A stretch of DNA of 32,500 bases, taken from positions 720,001 through 752,500 of the forward strand of contig JACVTC010000075.1 of the NCBI GenBank assembly GCA_016946835.1, in the 5' to 3' direction. The translations under genes and the position numbers were made by a program. Each line of letters starts with the position of its first letter. Position 1 is the stretch's first letter. The notes below the pieces were generated by a model that worked only from the letters and a program-made list of their open reading frames with translations, searched no databases and was not told the origin of the DNA. Of this stretch, positions 24,158 to 32,500 are shown in pieces. The stretch comes from Neocallimastix lanati (nom. inval.). Lineage: Eukaryota; Neocallimastigomycota; Neocallimastigomycetes; Neocallimastigales; Neocallimastigaceae.

Positions 24158-24690
24158 TGCTTTTACATTAAAAAAGAGCTATTCAATTTAAGAATATGTT
24201 ATTACAACATTACAATATTATTTTTTTTTTATATATAATCATTTTTCTATAATAATCTAACATTATTGGTAACATTTAATGTTACACTGCATTATGCTAT
24301 CGAATAAAAATATTTTACACTTAATAGTGTGCAATGTAATTAAACATATAACTATGAATATTTTTAACAGTTTCCATTCCTAAGAAAATGAGAATCTTTT
24401 AGATTGTAATAATTGACCGTGAATATTTCTCTCATTAATGTAGGATTAAAAATTTTGTTAGAAAAAAAAATAATAAGAAATATTTTATATGTTAAGGAAG
24501 AAGATAAATTATTCTACTGTCTTTCTATTTGAATATTTAATGCTTTTCTATTTGAATATTTATAAATATTACTGAGTAATTTTTTTTTTAAAGATTAAAT
24601 AAAAACCTTAACGACAAACATTTTGGGAAATCAATTATCCTTTGAAAAAAAATTTTTTCTCTAGTTTAGATAAAATTCAGACAACTAGAA
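24158..24690. other. Mixed spacer
   Basis: Less repetitive than other spacers, with an imperfect inverted pair (GTTACACTGCA at about 24282 and GTGCAATGTAA at about 24329) and a short direct repeat of CTTTTCTATTTGAATATTTA near 24523-24563. No supportable gene. Confidence 0.45.
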
Positions 24691-24697
24691 AAAATTA

Positions 24698-24801
24698 ATG
24701 AAGACAAAAATTAATGAAGATCAAAATTCCAAAAATAATGAAAATATTGAAATCCAGAATTATAAAAATAATCAATTCTCAAAATTGAAATATAATGGGA
24801 T

Positions 24802-24853
<52 letters not shown>

Positions 24854-25007
24854 AGCTGAAAATCAAGAGGAAATACTCAAAAATTCAAATATTGAAGATA
24901 GTATAAAATTTCCATCAAATAAAATCCATACCACAATTCTACATGAAAATAACAAAAAAAAAGATAATAATAGTATTTTTAGATTAAGAATAATGATAAA
25001 AATATAA
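24698..25007 (+). pseudogene. K/N/E-rich ORF split by an A-homopolymer frameshift
   Basis: From ATG at 24698 an open frame reads MKTKINEDQNSKNNENIEI and on to KLKYNGI, then enters an uninterrupted A-run at 24803-24851 and stops just after it at TGA. In the frame shifted by one base across the run, translation continues as KLAENQEEILKNSNIEDSIK and SNKIHTTILHENNKKKD, with a stop after 25004. Both halves have the same Asn/Lys/Glu-rich style, so they probably formed one frame, with the A-run length either mutated or mis-sequenced. I do not recognise a domain. Dictyostelids carry many such low-complexity proteins, and a chance ORF remains possible. Confidence 0.35.
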
Positions 25008-25597
25008 AGAATATAAAAATCACAAAAAAAAAAAAAAAATTGAATTTTTAAACAAAAATGTGAATAAAAAAAAAAAAGGTTTTATTAATAAAAATTTGAA
25101 AAAAATTTTAAAAATTTTTAGAATAAATTGAAAATTAATGTAGATAAAATAAAATAAAAAATAAATAATGAAAAATAAATAATAAATAGTAATAATAATA
25201 ATAAAAAAAAAAGAATAAAGCTTTACTTAAAAACTATTTCCTATTTCCTTTTTTTTTTAATACTATACTTTATTTTTATTACATATAAAGTATAAGAAAA
25301 TAAAAAACAATTTAAACTATGTTTACAGAAAAAAAAAAAATAAAACTTATAATTATTAATTATTTAAAAGTAAATTATTTAAAAGTATTATTATTATTAT
25401 AATTATTTATTTATTTATTTTTGTAATATTTAAAAAATTTCTTTTTTAATTATTATTAAATGAAAAAAGAAAAAAGTTTTCATGAACATTTTTATTAATA
25501 ATAATATTTTTATTTCATTATTATTATTATTATTATTATTTATTACCATTTATTATATATATTATTATTATATATTATTATATATTATTATATATTA
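25008..25597. other. AT-rich spacer
   Basis: Homopolymers, TTA triplets (25509-25542) and a TATATTATTAT repeat (25553-25610). The frame 25482-25676 is a translation of this repeat overlapping the end of the minus-strand gene. Confidence 0.6.
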
Positions 25598-26461
25598 TTA
25601 TATATTATTAATATTATTATTGTTATATATATATATAAATATTTTTTTCTTTGAATTATTAATAAATGAATTTTGATCCTCTGTATTTTGTACTGTTACT
25701 TTTTCGCTTTCTCCATGATATATTGTAAATTTATCCGTATTTTTATCATAAGAAAATTCAATTCTTGAAGAGGAAACCATCCAAGCTGATTCTATATCTT
25801 CTTCTGGAATTCCCCATGGTTTAGGAGAGCCATTTTCTACTATAGTTAAACCAGTAAATTGTCCGCCTCTCATATAGGTTTCATCATTTTGATTATCTGC
25901 ATCTTTACCTCCTATAGGAACTAAAGATGCAAATCGGTAAAATCTTTTTCTAAAATCATCACTATTTTCAAATATATGGTCAGCTTTAAATTCTGTAGTA
26001 AAAGACTTAATAATATTTAAATTTGAATCTCTATAGCTTATAGAAAATATTATTTTTTTTGTAGATGTGATTTCAACTTCAATTCCAATTTTTTCTGTAC
26101 CTGAGGGAGCCATATTTTCTGGAAATTGTTCAAGTTTATCATTTTTGACATCATAATAATAGGGGTGCCAGCCGTTTCCGGTATTCCTAATTCCAATATC
26201 TATACTACTTAACGCATGAACTCAAAAAGATATATAAGCATTTCTATTTCCTCTTTCTAATGAAGATGGTAACTGTATATAACTTGTTACTTTAGTATAT
26301 CCTGCTTTATATGGTGAAAATGCATAATAATGGGCTCCTACTCCATTTTCAGGATCATAAATAGGCACATTTTTTATATTAACTGGATCATCAATAATAT
26401 CTTCTCCTAATATTTTTACTAAAAATATTAATAATAAAAAATATATATTTCCTTTAATCAT
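25598..26461 (-). pseudogene. Secreted protein of unknown family, single exon, interrupted by one in-frame UGA
   Basis: ATG at 26461 opens a frame with a clear signal peptide (MIKGNIYFLLLIFLVKILGE). It continues as a mature domain with YYAFSPYKAGYTKVTSYIQL, then reads ISF-UGA-VHALSSIDIGIRN at 26222-26224 and carries on in the same frame without any other stop to 25598. Landmarks downstream are NTGNGWHPYYYDV, KIGIEVEITSTKKIIFSISY, GGKDADNQNDETYMRGGQFT and SAWMVSSSRIEFSYDKN. Total length would be about 287 residues. The alternating beta-strand-like pattern suggests a secreted beta-sandwich domain, but I do not recognise the family. The simplest reading is a recent TGG-to-TGA or GGA-to-TGA nonsense change in an otherwise intact gene. 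Readthrough, selenocysteine or a sequencing error are alternatives. The last ~15 residues translate repeat DNA, so the natural C-terminus may also be altered. Confidence 0.75.
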
Positions 26462-26619
26462 TTTTTTTAAATTGTAATTATAATTATATTAATTTTTTTT
26501 TTTAATATTAATGTAAAATAAAATACAATGAAATAAAAATTATATAAAAAATTAATTAAACTATTTTAAATAATAGTTTAAAAATAGTTTATAGTTTATA
26601 AATTATATTTTAATATTTA

Positions 26620-26658
<39 letters not shown>

Positions 26659-27122
26659 GATAAATTAAATAATCAAATATATATAATATATATTATTATT
26701 TTTATTTTTATGGGAATTGAGAGAGTTAACCTTTTCTTATTATAATAAATAAATGAAAAGAATAAAAAAAAATAAAATAAAAATACTTTTGTATAATAAT
26801 AAATAAAAATTACGATATTTTATTTTATTTTAAAATTACAAAAAAAAAAAAAATAATAAAAAAAAATCTATTCCGTAAAATATAAAAGTATAAAAAATTT
26901 ATTATTAATTCATTTAATACTAAAATTTTTATAAAAACGAGAGATTTTTAACATTAGGTTTTTTTAAATATATATATAATTAAAAATATAAATAAATAAA
27001 TAAATGAATAATAATATAAATTAATTTAACAAATTATATAAATGAAAAATATAATAAAATTTTTAAAGATGTAAATATTATATATGTAAAAACATATATT
27101 GCTTCATTTGATATTTTCAGAG
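26462..27122. other. AT-rich spacer
   Basis: Upstream region of the minus-strand secreted-protein gene, with T and A runs at 26622-26658 and no other coding signal. Confidence 0.55.
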
Positions 27123-27367
27123 TGTCAAACTAATAATTATTAATAAATTATTAGAATAAAATAATCTCTTTTATTTTATAAAAAAAAATATGAAAAAAAA
27201 CCTTAAAAACAATATAAAACCAAATAAACTAACTATATATTGTTGTATAGTTTTGGCTTGATGTCATTTGTTTTATATTTTATATTATATTTATGTTATC
27301 TATACTCATTATTATTATTAATTTTTTTTTTATCTCTATCTTATTTTATTAAAAACCTTCTTTAACA
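27123..27367 (-). mobile_element. Copia-like LTR (3' LTR of a minus-strand element)
   Basis: On the minus strand a 245-bp segment begins TGTTAAAG and ends GTTTGACA, giving the TG..CA ends and the short TGT..ACA inverted repeat expected of an LTR. Directly before it stands CTTGAGGGAAAG, which closely resembles the polypurine tract and LTR junction of Ty1/copia elements (commonly CTTGAGGGGGAGTGTT). The LTR itself is AT-rich with some mixed sequence (CATCAAGCCAAAACTATAC). I found no second LTR in the window, so this is a truncated or decayed element. Confidence 0.5.
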
Positions 27368-27379
27368 CTTTCCCTCAAG
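27368..27379 (-). other. Polypurine tract adjoining the LTR
   Basis: CTTGAGGGAAAG on the minus strand, immediately 5' of the proposed LTR. In copia elements this tract primes plus-strand DNA synthesis. In one frame the stretch across the junction reads LPKLVLRESVK, reminiscent of the end of copia polyproteins. Confidence 0.5.
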
Positions 27380-27865
27380 ACTAACTTGGGTAAAGTTGGA
27401 ATTGAACGAAGAAATTATATTGAAGGTATTTATTAATATATTTTTAACCTAATAATGAAATAATTAAATATCTTGAACCTATTAATTTAAAAAGTAGCAT
27501 AAATAATGAGATATTATATAAATTAAAAGAAATATAGGCCTCTAATTTCGTAGAGAAATTAACCTTTTTTTTCACAGAAAGAAAGTTCTATAAAAAAAAA
27601 ATTTTTTTTTTTTTTCAATATCTGATTTAATATATTTAGTTTGATTCATAAACATCAACCAAGGATCATTTATGATAATTATGTAAAGCTGACATAATTC
27701 TTCTTTTAGTTCATTTGTACATTACATTTATTGGATTGATCAATCGTTTAAGTTCGATCAGTTGATATAAAAATAAAATAAAGAGCTTCAAGCAATTTAA
27801 ACGTCTAATTCCATTACTAAATTGACTAAAATTGTTTCTCAACATTACAGCTTGAACTAAAAAAA
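27380..27865 (-). pseudogene. Decayed interior, probably of the copia-like element
   Basis: Between the polypurine tract and about 27865 the minus strand has short frame-shifted open pieces with mixed composition. One reads LRNNFSQFSNGIRRLNCLKL and on to LINPINVMYK before a stop. The next, in another frame, reads CTNELKEELCQLYIIIINDP and on to SDIEK. Position relative to the LTR fits the reverse transcriptase/RNase H end of pol, but no diagnostic catalytic motif survives that I can see. Confidence 0.3.
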
Positions 27866-28784
27866 AAAAAATATATTGAGATGTCTTTCTTATTTATAAT
27901 TAATTATTACATTTAATGTAATTATTATCAAAATAAAAGTCAAAATTTTCTGAGTACCTATATAACAGTTATTTTCAAATATATAATTTCGAATAAATTT
28001 TTTATATCCTAATAAGTTATTTATTTATTAAATAGTAATAATTTTCTTTTTGCAAAAATCATATTGTAATTAATTATATTATTGATCAACTTTATTAATT
28101 AATAAATAAATTGAAAAAAAATAATAATGATCTTATATATAATTCATAATACCAAATATTAATTAATAATAAAAATTTATCTGTATTAGTATTATATATT
28201 AATTTTAATTAAACATTTAAAAAATTAAATATATTTAATATATAAAATAATAAATAAATATATAAATATATTGTATTAAATTCAAATTATTAATTATTAA
28301 TATTTTTAAATAATATTATGAAGATTTGTACATTGTAAAATGTCTCATAATTAATATTTTTATCTTTGGTATCATTTATTAAGATCGTGTTTTCCTTTCG
28401 TTGTGAAACATCACAAAAATATAAAATGGAATAGATTAGCATTGAACAAAATTACAGTATGTTTTATTTTATTTTTTTTTTTTTTTAAAAAAGAGATCAT
28501 AAAAAGTTTTTAAAGCTATTTTTTTTATGGAAAGCAGTTTAACTCTTTGAATTTTATATTAAAGTATTTAATATTCTTAAATTGCTGTAAAAGTAGTCGA
28601 AGTTAAAACATTCTTTATATATATATATATATATATATATTGAAAATCCATTTAATTTGGATGAATAAAAAATTTATTATGAAAAAACATATTTATTTAA
28701 GATTAATGTTGTACAATTTAAAAAAAAAAAAAAAAAAAAAAACTACCAATAACAGTTAATTTTCTTTAACATATTCCTTTTTTT
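27866..28784. other. AT-rich spacer
   Basis: No gene. A small mixed-composition patch at 28368-28465 (GATCGTGTTTTCCTTTCGTTG) and an (AT)n run at about 28615-28640 are the only landmarks. Confidence 0.5.
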
Positions 28785-28907
28785 TTTTTTTTAATTCCTT
28801 AATTAAAAATGACTTTTCAATTTCAATATTTTTATTAAAAATTTGCTACCATCAATGGTAAAAACTCCAATAAAACTTTTCTTTTTTTATTAATATTTAA
28901 TGTAATG

Positions 28908-28940
<33 letters not shown>

Positions 28941-29845
28941 TAGTATATTTCTTAAATCAATTAATTATTTCCATCTTAATATTTTTATTATATGTTGCCA
29001 ACATTAATGGTGAAAATCAACTATTCGTTTCTTGATCATTAATATTTAATGTAATATTATTTTTTGGTAGCTAATTCTAATATTATTTAAATTATTTCAA
29101 TATTATTATTTTTAACTGCTATAAAAAATGGATAGTGTTCAACCATCTTTTTCGGTACTATTAATATCCAATACAATTTTGTTGTCATCAGCGTAGTTAA
29201 TAAATTAATTCAATTATTTCAATATTATTATTAGCTGTAGCACATAGTAATGGATATTCATCATAAAAATTATCTTTTCCATTAATATCCAATTTTATTT
29301 TGTTATTATCAGCATATTCTAATATTAATTTTAACTATTTCAATATTATTCTAATTAGTAGCCATTAAAAGTAGGTACAACCCAATTTCATTTTTTTTTT
29401 TCATTAATATCCAGTATAAATTCATTTTTATCAGACATAATCAACTATTAATTTAGTCATTTCAATATTATTGCTAATAGTAGCATAAACAAGTGGATAT
29501 ATATTCCATTAACATCTTTATCATTAATATTTAAAATAATATTGTTTTTCGGCAAGCATATTTTAATAATAAATTAATTTTTTCAATAATGCTATAATCA
29601 ATAGCCAATATAAGTGGATAAAACCCAGGTTCATTCTCTTTTTCATTAATACTTAATTTGATTTTGTTTTCATTAGTATATACTATTATTAATTTTATTA
29701 TTTCAGTATTATTGTTTATAGAGCAATAAGTAAAAGTTAATAATTTTCTTTATCTTTTCCATTAATTATCTATTATCATATTATTTTTAGTAGCATATTC
29801 AAATATTAATTCAACTATGTCACAAATAGGAATAATGGAGAATCA
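28785..29845 (-). pseudogene. Ankyrin-repeat protein pseudogene
   Basis: Reading the minus strand, ankyrin-type units recur about every 100-130 bp but shift frame or hit stops in nearly every unit. Examples are DIVELIFEYATKNNMIID, NTEIIKLIIVYTNENKIKLS followed by FYPLILAIDYSIIEKINLLL, NDKDVNGIYPLVYATISNN followed by IEMTKLIVDYV, and NNKIKLDINGKDN followed by EYPLLCATANNNIEIIELI. The last recognisable unit ends near 28800 with PLMVANFNKNIEI. The pattern (D-I-N-x-K-D-x-x-G, then Y-P-L-x-x-A, then N-N-I-E-I-V-K-L) is that of the large dictyostelid ankyrin-repeat families. I count roughly eight units. No start exon or stop can be assigned because of the decay. The intact relatives would be scaffold or interaction proteins; this copy cannot encode one. 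Confidence 0.8.
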
Positions 29846-30096
29846 AGTTCTGATTCTGATAGTAGTAGTTATGAAGCATATAATATTAATAATAATAACA
29901 ATAGAAATAATATATTACTAATAATAGAAATATCAGCAATAGTGAAAATAGGAATATTAATAATAGTAGTGATAGTGAAAATAATAGAATGGTTACTAAT
30001 TATGTAGTGAATAGGTCAAATGATGATAATCATATAAATATTAGTAATTTTCTGAATAATGAATGTATAAATATATATAATGTAACGATTATGTAA
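29825..30096 (+). pseudogene. Asn/Ser/Asp-rich coding fragment with a frameshift
   Basis: On the plus strand the sequence reads NRNNGESSSDSDSSSYEA and on into an Asn run. It then shifts frame near 29910-29930 and continues as NRNISNSENRNINNSSDSEN and MVTNYVVNRSNDDNHINISN, stopping at TAA 30094-30096. Asn- and Ser-rich tracts with AAT/AGT codons are typical of dictyostelid proteins. Part of the end (GTAGTGAAT..TCAAAT) matches 23270-23290, so this fragment may belong to the dispersed segment. No upstream start is visible; the ankyrin pseudogene abuts it on the other strand. Confidence 0.45.
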
Positions 30097-30207
30097 CATC
30101 CTTCTTGGTGGAAGAGATGCAGACATTCTTAATTTAAATTATGAAAAAAAAAAGGAATGGGATGTTTTTTTTTTGTTTAAGAACTAAATCATTTCTGGTG
30201 ATTATTC

Positions 30208-30240
<33 letters not shown>

Positions 30241-30727
30241 CCATTCTAGATGTGATCTGCGGCTCTCTTTACAGAAATTATACCTAGGACTAGTACACTT
30301 GATAAGGGTTGCTATTCCGATAGTATAAGTATAAATTAACGCTGAAAATGCAGTAAGACAGACTAGCAGGATCCAGTGCCTCTGAAGGAGAAGACCATAA
30401 TTTCTTTCAGATAGTCCATTCAAAACCTAATCCAGAATAAGAATTCCCTTTTAAACAGAAATCTTATAATCTGAAGGTGAGGTTCATTGCATATGAACTT
30501 TTTTCTGAATTTACTTATACCCTTTGTTTTGAATATAACTTTTTATTTCATATTATATTTAAAATATTATTATATTCTAATTGATTAAATACTATTTATT
30601 TTTTTTATTAATAGAATTTTTTCTATATAAAAAAAAAATTCATATAATTAATAAATGAATAGATAAATAAAATTAAAAGTTTGTAATAATTGCGACAATA
30701 ATAATTAAAAAAAAAAAAAAAAAAAAA
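29990..30727 (+). repeat. Dispersed segment, copy 2, ending in poly(A)
   Basis: Counterpart of 23241-24157 with the same landmarks in the same order, for example TCCTTCTTGGTGGAAGAGA, ACAGAAATTATACCTA, TAGCAGGATCC, CTCTGAAGGAGAAGACC, GAGGTTCATTG and TTTCATATTATATTTAAAAT, ending in an A-run at about 30709-30727. It is shorter because copy 1 has longer homopolymers and extra bases. Indels between copies are not multiples of three. The minus-strand frame at 30202-30423 in this copy is interrupted in copy 1, which argues against it being a gene. The upstream edge overlaps the end of an N/S-rich coding fragment. Confidence 0.7.
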
Positions 30728-31605
30728 TTAGTTCCACTCACGGAATTTATAGAGAGTAATTCTCTTAATGAGTATTTTCAGAGAAGAGTTTTAGCGTTCT
30801 CCACACACCCTATCCATTTTTATAGACCTTAATTTTGATAGTTATTATGGAATAACTATTAAAATTTTCTCTTTTTTTTTTTTTTCATTGAATTTCATTA
30901 ACCTAATTTTATATTAAATTTTATTTTTAATAATATTTTTTTTTTTTTTTTTTTATTAGACACATTTTTTAAAAATATTTTTTTTATCTTAATATATTTA
31001 TAATGTATTTTTACACTTAAATGTATATTAATTTTTTTTTTTTTAATAATAAATATAGCAATGGAATTATATTAAATCAGTATTAATAAAAAGTAAATCT
31101 TATATATATTTATGTTTTTAAAATTTTGATTTTTTGAATTAAAATTTTATATACTTTATTTCTTTCTTTCTTTATTATTTATTTATTTATTTATTTATTT
31201 ATAAATTTGTTTTAATTAGAGAAAAAATGTATAAATATATATTTGATATAAAAAATTATGATAAATTAATAATAATAATAATTAAAACAATCAAATAAAA
31301 TATATTAGATAATAAAAATAATAAAAATAAATAAATTAATAAATAAGATAAATATATATATATATATATATATTTTAAAGGCATCAATTCTTTAATTTTT
31401 TATCTATTTCTAATTTTCATTAATAATATTATATATATATATAATAATAAATTATTTTTATATTAACTAAAGAAATAAAAAGAAAATAATTAATAAAAAA
31501 AGAAAGAAAGAAAGAAAGAATGCAAAAATAATTATGATAAAGTAATAATAATAAAAAAAGAAAAAAAGAAATAAATAAATAATTTTAATAATTTAAATAA
31601 AAAAT
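30728..31605. other. Spacer with one mixed-composition patch
   Basis: The patch 30728-30835 (GTTCCACTCACGGAA, then TTCTCCACACACCCTATCC) has clearly more G and C than its surroundings but no sustained frame. The rest is T-runs, (TTTA)n at 31176-31203, (AT)n at about 31353-31372 and (AAAG)n at 31498-31520. Confidence 0.5.
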
Positions 31606-32309
31606 CTATAAATTTCTCCATTGATTAAGTTCACTCTCTTCCTTGAATTTCGCCTTTACAAAATCAATGAATTTTTGATCATAATACTCTTCTGGCTTGA
31701 CAGTTAATGAGTCATGTTTCTGAGCTTCAGCTTTGGTTAAACATATTATATTATTAAGTGATGGTGGTTGTGTACGATCCCATCCTATTATTTATATAAT
31801 TTTATATTTTAAAAAATTTTTAATAATATATTAATTTTAATGTAAAATAAATTTATATATAAAATTTACTGGTTAAAGTTAATTTATTTAAATCTCCGGA
31901 TAAGGCACTTCTACCATTCCAAATTTCTTCAAAGATGAAAGCAATATCGCTAATAGTAATATTTATTGGTTCTCTATTCATTTTTTTTTTTTTTAAAAAA
32001 AAAAAATAAATTTGAATAAACATTAGTTATTATAATTATAATTATAATTATTATTTATAAGAAATATAAAAATTTTGATTTAATTTTATTATGAAAATGA
32101 AAAAAAAAAAAAAAAAAAAAGTAAAGACTTACTTATTATTAAAGAAATGATTTTCTTTACAAGCGTATTCTTTGTGAAGTCTAGCATAAGTACCTTCTCT
32201 CATCTTAATAGCTAATGGTTTAATTGGCCAATCTGCTAATTTGGTTAAAACATAAGTAGCAACAGCATCACCAAATAAAGCTGGGATAGTACCAAACACT
32301 GGCAAAACT
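31606..32309 (-). CDS. tRNA threonylcarbamoyladenosine dehydratase (Tcd1/Tcd2-like, ThiF/E1-like), C-terminal part, three exons
   Basis: Minus-strand exons are 32133-32309 (5' neighbour off the window), 31870-31973 and 31606-31784, with stop TAG at 31606-31608. The two introns (159 and 85 bp) are GT..AG and phases agree, giving about 152 residues. The sequence VLPVFGTIPALFGDAVATYV, then ISDIAFIFEEIWNGRSAL, then LTLTRWDRTQPPSLNNIICL and LTKAEAQKHDSL, then EYYDQKFIDFVKAKFKEE, matches the C-terminal region I know from yeast Tcd1/Tcd2 and relatives (GRS motif, LTRWD..P.SL.N motif, KEEA..HE motif). These ATP-dependent E1-like enzymes convert t6A37 of ANN-decoding tRNAs to its cyclic form; the yeast enzymes sit at the mitochondrial outer membrane. 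The ATP-binding Rossmann part should lie beyond 32500. The exon-1 acceptor may be at 32310 (chosen) or 2 bp downstream. Confidence 0.75.
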
Positions 32310-32500
32310 CTTTATTATATAAAAATATAAATATATATATATATATATTATTTATTATTTAAAATTTTATTTAAATGGATAATAAAAGAAATTTTAAGTA
32401 ATAAGAAAAAACTAAAATAAAAAAAAAAAAAAAAAAATACAATATTTAAATATTTATTTAACTTTAAACTGTGTATAAAATTATATAGATAATCAAAATT
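32310..32500 (-). other. Intron of the Tcd-like gene running off the window
   Basis: AT-only sequence with T/A runs lies upstream of the acceptor at 32310-32311. No exon is visible before the window edge, so the intron is at least 190 bp long. Confidence 0.5.

Noticed and set aside
28360-28380. TTTGGTATCATTTATT as a possible retrotransposon primer-binding site (TGGTATCA)
   Set aside because: It is on the plus strand whereas the LTR nearby is on the minus strand, and no LTR end (CA) precedes it.
30202-30423. 73-residue minus-strand ORF in dispersed copy 2
   Set aside because: Its counterpart in copy 1 is broken by stops and frame changes, and its last part is translation of a poly(A) run.

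Overview
The window looks like nuclear DNA of a dictyostelid social amoeba, probably close to Dictyostelium discoideum. The evidence is extreme A+T content, long poly(A), poly(T), (AT)n and (ATT)n tracts between genes, short AT-only introns with GT..AG borders, GC content that rises only in exons, low-complexity N/K/S-rich reading frames, and a UDP-glucose pyrophosphorylase of the dictyostelid type. The species assignment is inference; no alignment could be run.

Layout. (1) 1-2612, minus strand: N-terminal part of a four-exon gene of the FHIP2/FAM160B (RAI16-like) family; its 3' end lies off the left edge. (2) 3776-5534: a previously intact 1.74-kb DNA transposon-like element with long, internally repeated terminal inverted repeats and a 9-bp target duplication, best matching a Mutator-like architecture. 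(3) 5.5-7.2 kb: AT-rich spacer plus a worn, GC-richer gene remnant. (4) 7.2-19.7 kb: a gene desert of about 12.5 kb filled with 7-bp (TTATTTA) arrays in both orientations, triplet repeats and a 31-bp minisatellite. (5) 19796-21968, plus strand: complete four-exon UTP-glucose-1-phosphate uridylyltransferase gene, the best-preserved gene here. (6) 22-31.5 kb: a relic-rich zone. It holds two diverged copies of a roughly 0.7-0.9-kb segment ending in poly(A), a frameshifted K-rich ORF, a secreted-protein gene broken by one in-frame UGA, a copia-like LTR with its polypurine tract, a decayed ankyrin-repeat gene and an N/S-rich gene fragment. (7) 31606-32309, minus strand: the last three exons of a Tcd1/Tcd2-like (ThiF/E1-like) tRNA t6A dehydratase; its 5' part lies off the right edge.

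The three solid genes have unrelated roles (vesicle transport adaptor, sugar-nucleotide synthesis, tRNA modification) and show no sign of co-regulation. Exon borders were chosen by hand from splice signals and reading-phase continuity. They agree in phase at every junction that could be tested.
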